A DNA stretch of 64,000 bases from Flavobacterium sp. MDT1-60 (GTDB lineage Bacteria; Bacteroidota; Bacteroidia; Flavobacteriales; Flavobacteriaceae): contig NZ_CP062159.1 in NCBI RefSeq assembly GCF_014844035.1, positions 2,728,001 through 2,792,000 of the forward strand, given 5' to 3'. The position numbers were made by a program, and so were the translations under genes. Each line of letters begins with the position of its first letter. Positions within the stretch are counted from its first letter, which is position 1. Below, in pieces: positions 16,488-25,406 of the stretch. Below the pieces are notes generated by a model. The model did not search any database. It was not told where the DNA came from and was given only the letters and a program-made list of their open reading frames with translations.

Positions 16488-17606
16488 TTATTTTTTGCGT
16501 AATCTTACTTCCTTCATAATTTCAGGAATATCATCCCATTTATCGATCCAAATGGTTTTCACTCCAAAAGAAGTAGTATCTGATTCTTCGAATCTTTCAA
16601 TAATTTCAATTAGAAATTTTACTGTTTCATCAAAATTTAGTTCAGCAGAAGATTTTTCCCCTAAAAGCTCTTTGTTTTCTTTAAGTAAACTTTGCAATTT
16701 AATTTTGACAATATCTTCCTTATGACGCATTTTAAAAATATAATGATTTCCTTCATTCTCGCCATTTTGTTTCTTTGCAATATCAAGTAACCTTCTAGTA
16801 TTTGGATCAGTTAGTGAAGATCCAATAAAAAGACAATTCGAATCGCGAAATTTATTGATCTGAACTATATTATTCCAACTATAAATATCAATATATTGCT
16901 TATGATATACAAGTTCACCAAAAGTTATTTGATTTTGTTCAGTTAATTCCCCATTTTGTTGCAAAAATCCATGAACATGAAATATAGGTAAGTGGCCATC
17001 TGGGTTCATACCAATTCCATAAATTGGTTTATGCGGTACTTCAACACCAACGTTCACTAATCTTTGTTCTAATATATCATCGAAATTATATGTTATAATG
17101 CTATCTAAATTAGGACTTTTTCCTGGAGAAACACAAAAATTGATTATTTCATCCATTAATAGAGATTTCTTATTTATATCAATCTCAGCATATAAGACTT
17201 TTCTAACAGCATTTTCAAACGACAAATTTTTATCATCGTAAAATTTTTGTAGATATCTACCCGCGATTAATGGGCTAGGAGAAAAAACATTTGTGAAAAG
17301 TTTTGAGAGAACTGTTGACACATTCTGTTCTTTCTCAATTGTTGTAATCATCAGCTTTTGAAGTAGAGTATCCCAATTAGGTAAACCAAAACTCATCGAA
17401 ACTCCCGCACCCAAAACAAAAACTAATTTTTCTTTCTCGTAATGTTCTATTAACTCTTTGACAATTTGTTTTCTAGAGATCGCTTTCGACTTAGGAAGGT
17501 TATTTATAAAATCAGATTTTGTTTTAGCATTATTCAATATTCGAAATGCCTCTTCAATTTTTTCTTTTGAAAGATATTCTGAAGATAATGTATAAGTTGT
17601 ACTCAT
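16488..17606 (-). CDS. SIR2-like NAD-hydrolase domain protein, probable anti-phage factor
   Basis: 372 residues. The SIR2_2-type signature is clear: FVLGAGVSMSFGLPNWDTLL (GAGxS at 66-70), ITYNFDDILEQRL (Asn174), PIFHVHGFL (His210, His212) and CLFIGSSLTDPNTRRLLDIA (261-275). In this family Asn and His catalyse NAD+ hydrolysis, and many stand-alone or multi-gene SIR2 proteins defend against phage by depleting NAD+. No HTH, nuclease or TIR partner is adjacent. A perfect 23-base palindrome overlaps its predicted promoter. Deacetylase activity is unlikely because the zinc cysteines of sirtuins are missing. Confidence 0.85.
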   Translation of the reverse strand: MSTTYTLSSEYLSKEKIEEAFRILNNAKTKSDFINNLPKSKAISRKQIVKELIEHYEKEKLVFVLGAGVSMSFGLPNWDTLLQKLMITTIEKEQNVSTVLSKLFTNVFSPSPLIAGRYLQKFYDDKNLSFENAVRKVLYAEIDINKKSLLMDEIINFCVSPGKSPNLDSIITYNFDDILEQRLVNVGVEVPHKPIYGIGMNPDGHLPIFHVHGFLQQNGELTEQNQITFGELVYHKQYIDIYSWNNIVQINKFRDSNCLFIGSSLTDPNTRRLLDIAKKQNGENEGNHYIFKMRHKEDIVKIKLQSLLKENKELLGEKSSAELNFDETVKFLIEIIERFEESDTTSFGVKTIWIDKWDDIPEIMKEVRLRKK

Positions 17607-17620
17607 ATTGTTATGTTTTA

Positions 17621-17661
17621 ATATAGCAAGTTACTTGCTATATGTCGAAACAAACCTTTAC
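17621..17661 (-). promoter_or_regulatory. SIR2 promoter with perfect palindrome
   Basis: 17621-17643 is ATATAGCAAGT-T-ACTTGCTATAT, two perfect 11-base arms around one base. On the minus strand a TTTG, 17 bases and TAACTTGC place the -7 box inside the palindrome. The palindrome ends 15 bases before the SIR2 start codon, an operator-like position. Confidence 0.5.
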
Positions 17662-18190
17662 TAATTATAATAAAATTTGGCTTTATTTTAGAAGTTTGTT
17701 TCATACTCTCTTTGGCAAAAATATCAATTTACCAATCTAAACAACCACGTACTTATACCTGATTATTCATTATGAAAACTAAACCCTTAGCCCCGAAGTG
17801 TCGGGAGGAAAATCCTTTTGTGATGGGGTTCACTACAAAAGATTGGAAGGAACAGCAGGAATAGCTTCAAATTAAAATTCCAATCCTTGTCGAGCTACTT
17901 ACGGGGATTCCTCGTTCCTCGGAATGACAAACTGTACTTGTAGATTATGCTTATGGAATTTTTTAATCCATTCTGCGCATAGTGATTCGCCAATCTTTGT
18001 GGAGTTTCTAGTGTGGTCCTTCTCCCGAAGCCTCGGGATCAGGATGACAAAAAATGAGAGTAAAAAACTTTGCGACTTTGCTCCCGATAGCTATCGGGAC
18101 TACGAGATTAATTCACAAACCAAAAAAAACCTTCGCGTCCCGAAGCCTCGGGACCGTGCTATCTTAGCGAATCTCTGCGAAACCTCCCAA
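17644..18190. repeat. Repeat-rich intergenic block
   Basis: Holds a second copy (17785-17870) of the dispersed repeat at 6645-6745 in inverse orientation, with CCTTTTGTG...CACTACAAAAGATTGG in place of the longer hairpin, followed by CGGGGATTCCTCGTTCCTCG text like that near 11250. Four TCCCGA...TCGGGA palindromes lie at about 17792, 18023-18038, 18082-18099 (TCCCGATAGCTATCGGGA) and 18138-18153. An open frame through this block (17924-18229) has no protein-like features and I read it as non-coding. Confidence 0.65.
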
Positions 18191-18227
18191 AACAAAAAGA
18201 GGGCGGCACTAATAGCACCGCCCTCTT
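18191..18227 (-). terminator. Intrinsic terminator of the RND efflux operon
   Basis: Read on the minus strand: a 10-bp perfect stem AAGAGGGCGG/CCGCCCTCTT with an 11-base loop, followed by TTTTGTTTTG. It lies ~105 bases after the adaptor stop codon at 18333. Confidence 0.85.
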
Positions 18228-18332
18228 AGGAAAATTTTAATTTACATTCTAAAACCAAATCAAATTTTAGAATGCCGCATTCGAAGATGCGTACAGTTTT
18301 TGGTAATCACTAAACAGAAAGCAAAACGCAGG

Positions 18333-19421
18333 TTATTCGTTTATGATATCGCCTTCCTTAGTTTCTTCGCTGGCAATTTTTACCAGTTTGTCTTTGCGAT
18401 TTAAGTCGCCAAATATTTCCATTTTATCGTCGATTTCTCTTCCTCTTTTTACATTCACTCTTGTGGCTTTGTGATCGATTACTTTAATTACAAAAGTACC
18501 TTCAGCAGAACTCACCAAAGCCGATTTCGGAATTACAAAAGTGCTGTCTTTCGCGTTAAGCGGTAATAGCACTTCGGCTACCATTCCGGGTAATAAATCT
18601 TTTTTAGTGTTTTGAACGTCCATTTCTACACGCTCCGAACGTAATTTTAAATCTAAAGCACCGGACATTCTTGTGATAGTTGCTTTAAAGGTTTCCGGCA
18701 ATGATTTTACATTAAAACTCATTTCGTCGCCCGTGTGTAAATATCCCGTGTACAATTCCGGAACAGAAACCGCCAAACGCAATTTATCCTGCTGCTGAAT
18801 CGTCAATAAAGGCAAATCTGAACCTTTTCCTGCCGGACCTACAAATGTTCCTAAATTCACGTTTCTTGCCGCTACAACACCATCAAACGGAGCACGGATT
18901 TCAAGATAACCTCTCATAATCGAAACTTCTTTGTGTCCCGCAACTGCAGCCTGATATTGTGCGTAGTCAGAGTTTTTCTTTCCGCTGGCCATTTCTAAAT
19001 CATTTTTAGAAATGGTTCCTTCCACTTTGCTGGTTTCATACAAACGGTTGTAGGTACTTTTGCTCGTGGCGTAAATAGCTTCCATCGATTTTAATCTTGA
19101 TTCGGCTGCAGCCAGTTGCGAACTGATTTCAGGAGCTTCTAAAACAATCAAAAGCTGTCCTTTTTTTACTTTTGAACCAATATCAACTTTAAGTAATTTT
19201 ACAAAACTGCTTACTTTAGCATACAAATCTACTTGTTGAAAACCGGTTAATTCGGCCGGCAAACGCAATTCGGTTGTTAGTTTTTCTTTTTCTAACAGAA
19301 ACGTTTCTGTTTTAGGTTCCAATTCTGCAACAGGCGCTTCTTCTTTCTTAGAATTACAACTGTTCAGGAAAAATAGTGCTGCAAAAAACAGCGCGCTATA
19401 TTTTATAATTTTAGTGTTCAT
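18333..19421 (-). CDS. RND efflux periplasmic adaptor (HlyD/AcrA family lipoprotein)
   Basis: 362 residues. Signal with lipobox FFLNSCNSKK (Cys at 22). The membrane-fusion order is visible: first half-lipoyl motif (KVSSFVKLLKVDIGSKVKKGQLLIVLEAPE), a coiled-coil hairpin (AAAESRLKSMEAIYATSKSTYNRLYE), second half-lipoyl (YLEIRAPFDGVVAARNVNLG), beta barrel, and a membrane-proximal domain. It bridges the inner-membrane pump and the TolC channel. Last gene of the operon TolC-permease-adaptor; 104 bp separate it from the permease stop. Confidence 0.93.
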   Translation of the reverse strand: MNTKIIKYSALFFAALFFLNSCNSKKEEAPVAELEPKTETFLLEKEKLTTELRLPAELTGFQQVDLYAKVSSFVKLLKVDIGSKVKKGQLLIVLEAPEISSQLAAAESRLKSMEAIYATSKSTYNRLYETSKVEGTISKNDLEMASGKKNSDYAQYQAAVAGHKEVSIMRGYLEIRAPFDGVVAARNVNLGTFVGPAGKGSDLPLLTIQQQDKLRLAVSVPELYTGYLHTGDEMSFNVKSLPETFKATITRMSGALDLKLRSERVEMDVQNTKKDLLPGMVAEVLLPLNAKDSTFVIPKSALVSSAEGTFVIKVIDHKATRVNVKRGREIDDKMEIFGDLNRKDKLVKIASEETKEGDIINE

Positions 19422-19525
19422 TTTTTGGTTTTATATAATTATTGTCTTGTTTAATAAAAAACGTAAAGAATAAAAGTGTATCAAAGTTTTTTTTCACCAC
19501 GATTGGACTTTCAACTTTATGACTT

Positions 19526-22500
19526 TCAAACTTTCGACTTACTTAATGATGAGATATAATGGATGCTTTCTTCGTCTTCAGGATCTAAAGAAACCGATTG
19601 TGTCGTTGTATGTTCTTGTGCCCACGCAAAGATAAGTGGCAGGATTAGCAATACGGCAAAGGTCGAGAATAATAATCCGCCAATAACCGCTCTACCTAAC
19701 GGAGAAACCTGATCGCCACCTTCGCCATGACCAATTGCCATTGGCAACATTCCGGCAATCATCGCCACCGAAGTCATGATAATTGGACGAAGACGCAGCG
19801 CCGCAGCTTCACGTGCCGACTCTAAGGCGTTTCCGTTTATTTTGCGCAATTGCTCGGCATTGGTAACCAATAAAACGGCATTCGCGATCGAAACCCCAAC
19901 CGACATGATGATTCCCATATACGACTGTAAGTTTAGGGTTGAACCTGTAATAGTTAACATTAATAACGCTCCTAAAACTACCGCCGGAACGGTTGTTAAA
20001 ATAACCAGCGAAACCTTGAAGGATTGGAAATTAGCGGCTAACATTAAGAAGATTACAAAAATGGCAACCAATAATCCTACTTGTAAACTACTTAATGTTT
20101 CTTCCAATACTTTACTTAAACCAATTGGAGAAATGAACAAACCACGTGGCAATTCTCCCAATGAGCTTATTGTTGCATTCACATCTTTAACCGCCGTCCC
20201 CAAATCAGTCTGGTTGATGTTTGCTGTAACAGTAATGTATGGCATAGCCCCTAAATTGTCATTTTCACCGCTTACAAAGCCGGGTGTAATTTTAGCAACG
20301 TCACTTAAAACCGGACGAAGCGAATTTTTCAATACCGGAATTTCTCCAATATCAGTTTTGCTTTTCATTTGGTTTAACGGAACCTGAACCTGAACGTTGT
20401 AGGACAATCCGGCTCTTTCGTCGATCCAGGTATTTTTCTCCGTATATCTTGAAGATGAGGTTGAAGCGACAAGCGATCTTGAAATATCATTCATATCCAC
20501 ACCCAATTCGGCAGCACGGGTTCTGTCAATATCAATATTCATTGCCGGATAGTGTATTGGCTGGCCAATTTGCACATCTCTGAAATAGGCTATTTTCTGT
20601 AGTTTGGCTACAATTTGATTTGCGTATAACTCATTTCGTTTTTTGTCTTTTCCTGCAATACGAACTTCAATTGGAGTAGGAGAACCCTGGCTCAAAACTT
20701 TGTCTGTCAATTCAATTGGCTCAAAAGAAAGTTTTACATCTGGTAATACTTTTTTAATTCGGGCTCTGAAATCATCTTTAAACTCGTCCATATCCACATG
20801 GTATTCTTTCAAACTCACCTGAAATACTGCTTCGTGTGAACCAGCCATGAACAAATAAATCGGGTTGATCGAGAACAACGACGGGTGTTGCCCCACATAT
20901 ACAGAGGAAATTCCGATATGTTCTTTACCCACCATTTTTTGTAATTCTTTCAATACAATAACAGCTTTTTCTTCGGTACGCTCTAAACGGGTTCCATCGG
21001 GAGCACGCATTCTTAGCTGAAACTGACTTGAATTTACTTTCGGGAAAACATCTTTTCCAATGAAAGTAATAAAGGTAACAGCCAAAATTGTAGCAGAAAT
21101 AAGATAGACCAAAGCGGCTGTTTTTTTGTATGGAAACAATCGATCTAAAGTTCGCATAAAACGAATTCTGAAACGCTCGAAAGCGCCAATTTTTCCGTTT
21201 CCATCTGTATCGGTTCTTTCTACGTAATCTTTTTTCTGAGTGATCAGTTGTTTTTCAGATTCCGGCGTTAATCCACACTTATTAAATTCTGCTTCATCAT
21301 CTGTAATTTCCGGACCATGTTCGTGTTTTGCATGTCCTTTCATCAACCAGTTGGCCATTACAGGCACAAAAGTTTGGGATAATAAAAACGAAATTACCAT
21401 TGAGAATCCAATTGCTAAAGCCAACGGCAAGAACAACGCTCCGGGAATACCAACCATCGTAAATGCCGGAGCAAATACGGCCAGAATACAAAGTAAGATC
21501 AATAATTTTGGCAACGCAATTTCCTGACAGGCATCCCAAATGGCAAGTGCCTTGGGTTTTCCCATGTCGAGATGCTGGTGAATATTTTCGATTGTTACGG
21601 TACTTTCATCCACCAAAATTCCAATTGCCAAAGCCAGTCCGCTTAAAGACATTAAGTTGATGGTTTGCCCGAATAATTTCAGGAATAAAACTCCGGAAAT
21701 AATCGAAATTGGAATGGTTAAGATTACGATCAAAGCCGCACGTCTGTCACCTAAGAATAATAAAACCATTAATCCGGTTAAAACCGCACCGATAATTCCT
21801 TCTGTAATTAAACTTTTAACCGAGTTGATTACATAAACCGACTGGTCAAATTCGTATGATAATTTTACGTCTTCCGGAAGTGTACTCTGAATTTTAGGCA
21901 ATTCGGCTTTCAATTTCTGAACCACATCCCAGGTCGAAGCATCTCCGGCTTTTGCAATACTGATATAAACCGAACGTTTTCCGTTTACCAAAGCGTAACC
22001 CTGTGTAATATCGGCACCATCTTTTACGGTTGCCACATCGCCTAATTTTAAGTTTTGAACGCTTCCTTTAAACAACGGAATATTTTCAAAATCTTTAACT
22101 TCTTTAATCGTATTATTCGTTGGTGTAATATAATTGGTATTCCCCATTCTAACGTTTCCGGATGGAGCCGTCTGATTGTTGATACGAATCGCCTCCACAA
22201 TTTGATCCGGTGTCATATTGTGCGAACGCAACAAATCCGGATCAACGTTAACCTCAATTGTTCTTGGGCTTCCGCCGAAAGGTGCCGGTGATAATAATCC
22301 GGGAATCGAAGTAAACGACGCACGAACGTAAACGTTGGCTAAATCCTGTAATTCATTGTTCGATCTGATTTTACTGCTCAAAACCAATTGCCCGATTGGC
22401 AACGAAGAAGCATCAAAACGAATGATAAACGGAGGCTGTGTTCCCGGAGGAAAAGCCGCCTGGATTCTGTTCGAAAGTGAACTCAGCTCGGCAGCAGCCT

Positions 22501-22807
22501 GAGCCATATTTGTGTTTTCATAATAGGTTAATTTCATAATCATTAACCCCTGAATATTCTTGGTTTCAACTGATTTTACACCGTTTGCAAAGGGTAAAAT
22601 GTTGACATAAGTCTTGGCAAAATAAGCCTCCATCTGGTCTGGCGTATAACCTCCGAAAGGGTGCGCGATATAAATTACCGGCAAGTTCATTTTTGGTAAA
22701 ATATCTACCTTAATGTCCTTGATGGCACCAATTCCGAAGAAAAATAAACCAGCCACCATAACTAATATGGAGATGGGTTTGCGGAGTGCAAAACGTATTA
22801 AATTCAT
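19526..22807 (-). CDS. RND-family efflux permease (AcrB/MdtB-like)
   Basis: 1093 residues, full length. The N-terminal helix (FALRKPISILVMVAGLFFFG) and the TM4 motif GILVDESTVTIENI identify the RND family; the first acidic residue of the usual DD pair is present and the second is Glu. Two large periplasmic loops follow TM1 and TM7 as expected. In the cytoplasmic loop between the halves is a ~65-residue insertion rich in charge that holds an EF-hand-like loop (residues 533-544, DTDGNGKIGAFE). Proton-driven export of small molecules is the family role; substrates are unknown. 12 bp downstream of the TolC gene. Confidence 0.93.
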   Translation of the reverse strand: MNLIRFALRKPISILVMVAGLFFFGIGAIKDIKVDILPKMNLPVIYIAHPFGGYTPDQMEAYFAKTYVNILPFANGVKSVETKNIQGLMIMKLTYYENTNMAQAAAELSSLSNRIQAAFPPGTQPPFIIRFDASSLPIGQLVLSSKIRSNNELQDLANVYVRASFTSIPGLLSPAPFGGSPRTIEVNVDPDLLRSHNMTPDQIVEAIRINNQTAPSGNVRMGNTNYITPTNNTIKEVKDFENIPLFKGSVQNLKLGDVATVKDGADITQGYALVNGKRSVYISIAKAGDASTWDVVQKLKAELPKIQSTLPEDVKLSYEFDQSVYVINSVKSLITEGIIGAVLTGLMVLLFLGDRRAALIVILTIPISIISGVLFLKLFGQTINLMSLSGLALAIGILVDESTVTIENIHQHLDMGKPKALAIWDACQEIALPKLLILLCILAVFAPAFTMVGIPGALFLPLALAIGFSMVISFLLSQTFVPVMANWLMKGHAKHEHGPEITDDEAEFNKCGLTPESEKQLITQKKDYVERTDTDGNGKIGAFERFRIRFMRTLDRLFPYKKTAALVYLISATILAVTFITFIGKDVFPKVNSSQFQLRMRAPDGTRLERTEEKAVIVLKELQKMVGKEHIGISSVYVGQHPSLFSINPIYLFMAGSHEAVFQVSLKEYHVDMDEFKDDFRARIKKVLPDVKLSFEPIELTDKVLSQGSPTPIEVRIAGKDKKRNELYANQIVAKLQKIAYFRDVQIGQPIHYPAMNIDIDRTRAAELGVDMNDISRSLVASTSSSRYTEKNTWIDERAGLSYNVQVQVPLNQMKSKTDIGEIPVLKNSLRPVLSDVAKITPGFVSGENDNLGAMPYITVTANINQTDLGTAVKDVNATISSLGELPRGLFISPIGLSKVLEETLSSLQVGLLVAIFVIFLMLAANFQSFKVSLVILTTVPAVVLGALLMLTITGSTLNLQSYMGIIMSVGVSIANAVLLVTNAEQLRKINGNALESAREAAALRLRPIIMTSVAMIAGMLPMAIGHGEGGDQVSPLGRAVIGGLLFSTFAVLLILPLIFAWAQEHTTTQSVSLDPEDEESIHYISSLSKSKV

Positions 22808-22819
22808 TAGGCTTTATAA

Positions 22820-24205
22820 TTAAAATTCATTTATAAATAAGTCGAAATTGCCTGTTGCGGCTACTTTTAGCAAATACGATTGCCACACATTGTTGTTGAC
22901 GATATCACGGTCAATTTCGGCACGGTTTAACGTAAACATAGTTTGGGTCAAATCGGTTAAATCGGTTAATCCGTTTTTGTATAAAGTCGATTTTTGCAGG
23001 TAGGCTTTTTGAGCTGCATTCACCTGAATTGGCGCTTCGGCAAAATTCTCCAGCGTGATTTTTATTTTATCTTCGGCAAAACTCATTTGCGATTTTAATT
23101 CTCTGTCCGCCTGATTGTATTCTTCTTTCAAAGCCTGAGAAACGAATTTCTGAGCACTTACTTGTCTACTCATTCTAAACGGAGTGGTCAAATTCCAGCT
23201 GATTCCAATTCCGACCAAATAGTTAGAACGATCCGGATTTACGCCATCCCAATAATTTCTGGTGAAAGCTGTCTGATCCTGAACATAATTCGTATCAAAA
23301 CCAGAAGCACGGGTTTGTAAAACACCAAATGCACTCATGGTTGGGTAATAAAAACGTTTGTATAATTTCGTTTGCTGATCGCTGTAATCAATTCTTGTTT
23401 TGTAATATTGAAGTAAAGGATGAAGGCTATCAGTAGTTTTTTCGGCTGTTAAAATGGCTTTCGGAATCTGATTCACAAACAAAGTGTCTGTTTTGAAATC
23501 CTGAGGCGCAACACCCATTAAATCGACTAGTTTATTGTTTTGTTCCTTGACGAAATTACGAGCCAGATTCAAAGAAATTTTAGCTTTTGAAACTTCGGCT
23601 GTAGCCAATGTAGAATCGACACCAGCCAATAATCCGTTTTTAACCCGGGCAACAGCTGTCTTTTTGAAAACTTCTGCGCGGCTTAAATTCTTTTGCTGAG
23701 AGATTAATAATCTTTGGCTTGCCAGTAGATTCAAATAAGCTGCAGAAATTTTGATTTCCTGTTGAAACATTTCCTGTTGCAAATCCTTTTCTTTAGCCTG
23801 AACATCAACTTTAGCCAAATTGATTTTTTCCTTTGCTTTTCCGAAAGTGAAAAAATCCCAGTTCATATTGACTAAATAAAGGGCACCAAAAGCGGAGTTC
23901 CAGTTTTGGTTTGGTAAAGCAGGACCTGAAGAAGCAGCGGCCAAACCATTTAATCCGTAAAGAGCACCATTTTGCCCGTTGATCGTTCCGTAATCCTGTT
24001 GAGCTGATAAGTTCAGATTCGGCAAGTAATCGCGTTTGGATTGTTTCAGCGTCTCGCGCGAGGCATTGGTGTAATTGCTTTTTGCCCGGATAGAACCGTA
24101 GTTTTCAAGACCTGTTTTTATCGCTTCTTTTAAAGACAAGGTTTGTGAATAACCAATTGAGGCAAAAATCAAGAAAAATAATAAAGTAATTTTTTTGAAA
24201 TACAT
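22820..24205 (-). CDS. TolC-family outer membrane efflux channel
   Basis: 461 residues from ATG 24205. The open frame reaches a TTG three codons earlier, but this ATG precedes a good signal peptide (MYFKKITLLFFLIFASIGYSQ). Two OEP repeats with long coiled coils are visible: SLKEAIKTGLENYGSIRAKS..., and KEEYNQADRELKSQMSFAEDKIKITLENF..., each followed by strand-forming sequence. It forms the trimeric outer membrane duct for the RND pump encoded next. First gene of the operon; divergent, 163 bp away, is a LytS/LytTR pair that may control it. Confidence 0.92.
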   Translation of the reverse strand: MYFKKITLLFFLIFASIGYSQTLSLKEAIKTGLENYGSIRAKSNYTNASRETLKQSKRDYLPNLNLSAQQDYGTINGQNGALYGLNGLAAASSGPALPNQNWNSAFGALYLVNMNWDFFTFGKAKEKINLAKVDVQAKEKDLQQEMFQQEIKISAAYLNLLASQRLLISQQKNLSRAEVFKKTAVARVKNGLLAGVDSTLATAEVSKAKISLNLARNFVKEQNNKLVDLMGVAPQDFKTDTLFVNQIPKAILTAEKTTDSLHPLLQYYKTRIDYSDQQTKLYKRFYYPTMSAFGVLQTRASGFDTNYVQDQTAFTRNYWDGVNPDRSNYLVGIGISWNLTTPFRMSRQVSAQKFVSQALKEEYNQADRELKSQMSFAEDKIKITLENFAEAPIQVNAAQKAYLQKSTLYKNGLTDLTDLTQTMFTLNRAEIDRDIVNNNVWQSYLLKVAATGNFDLFINEF

Positions 24206-24368
24206 AAAACTCAAAGTGTGAAATTATATTCCAAAATTATTTCTCTTACGCGGATATAAGCCTTCTTAAATGATGTAATGCAATTAAAAATGACCAATTG
24301 AATTTGTCATTTATTGGGGATAATAATTAAATATTTGTGGTTAATTTGTAAACTATTTAAAAATTAAA

Positions 24369-25406
24369 ATGAATAAAAAGTTTGATAACATATTGGATAA
24401 CAAATGGTGGCAGGAGATTGCCGTCGTCGCATTTTCCTTTACCATATATACTTTAAAAAATGACTGGATGTTATTTAGTTCACTTACATCAGTCTTAATG
24501 GGCATTTTTTTCTATTTCATTCTCTATATGCACGCCCAGTTCAATCGTTTTTTTCTTCTTCCGATATTATTCAAAACCCAACGTCCTTTAACTTATATTT
24601 TTTTAACGCTTTTTGGAGTGTTCGTGTTTTCGCTAATTTTGTACGAGATCACAATGCTCGATATGTTCAGCAATTGCCGCTTGTATCAAAACTCGCATCA
24701 AAGAAGTTATGTGTATCAATTGGCCAGTGTTTTAGGAACTTTGGTTTGTATATTGAGTCCGATTATCGTTTTTAAATTCTACAGAATTCACAGAAAACAA
24801 ACTGACGAAACATTATTGTTCAACCAAATGCAGTTGAATGCCTTAAAAGGGCAATTAAATCCACATTTTTTATTCAATACTTTCAATACGCTTTACGGAA
24901 TCAGTTTAGAATTTCCGGAAAGAACGCCGGATTTGATTATGAAAGTGTCGCAATTGATGCGTTATCAATTGGAAAGTAACAACAAACAATGCGTATCTTT
25001 AGAAGATGAACTGGAATTTATAAACAGTTACGTCCAACTCGAAAAAGAACGTGTTGGATACCGTTGTGACATTACTTACGATTGTAAAATTGACAATGAA
25101 AATGCTTATAAAGTGTCGCCAATGTTGTTGATTGCTTTTATAGAAAATGCGTTTAAACACGGAACCTGCGCGATTGAAAAATGTTTTGTCCGCATTATTG
25201 TTACGGTCGAAAACGGTTTACTGCATTTGCATGTTGTAAATTCAATTCCTAATAAAAAAACAGATGTTGTTTCGACTAAAATCGGCTTGAAAAACACTAT
25301 TGAACGTTTGAATTTACTTTACGGAAAAGACTATAAATTAAATATTCAGGACGATAAAAATACCTACATCGTAGACTTGAAATTACAACTGAAAAAGTTT
25401 GTGTAA
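24369..25406 (+). CDS. LytS-type sensor histidine kinase
   Basis: 345 residues. Four hydrophobic segments in the first ~140 residues (about 16-30, 38-55, 75-95, 120-137), then the His_kinase (PF06580) motif LNALKGQLNPHFLFNTFNTL with the phospho-acceptor His166, and a degenerate HATPase domain with MLLIAFIENAFKHGTC (N box) and IGLKNTIERLNLLYG (G box). There is no periplasmic sensor domain of note, so it may sense membrane or lipid changes. The stop overlaps the regulator start by one base (TAATG). Typical partner of LytTR regulators. Confidence 0.92.
   Translation: MNKKFDNILDNKWWQEIAVVAFSFTIYTLKNDWMLFSSLTSVLMGIFFYFILYMHAQFNRFFLLPILFKTQRPLTYIFLTLFGVFVFSLILYEITMLDMFSNCRLYQNSHQRSYVYQLASVLGTLVCILSPIIVFKFYRIHRKQTDETLLFNQMQLNALKGQLNPHFLFNTFNTLYGISLEFPERTPDLIMKVSQLMRYQLESNNKQCVSLEDELEFINSYVQLEKERVGYRCDITYDCKIDNENAYKVSPMLLIAFIENAFKHGTCAIEKCFVRIIVTVENGLLHLHVVNSIPNKKTDVVSTKIGLKNTIERLNLLYGKDYKLNIQDDKNTYIVDLKLQLKKFV

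Noticed and set aside
16312..16725. Open frame of 137 codons on the + strand
   Set aside because: Overlaps the SIR2 gene and the boundary sequence on the other strand; the SIR2 frame has clear motifs.
17924..18229. Open frame of 101 codons
   Set aside because: It runs through dispersed repeats and the terminator of the efflux operon, and its product (SRDYEINSQTKKNLRVPKPR-like) has no protein character.
19776..22291. Several open frames on the + strand inside the RND permease gene
   Set aside because: Antisense shadows of a long, well-conserved coding region.
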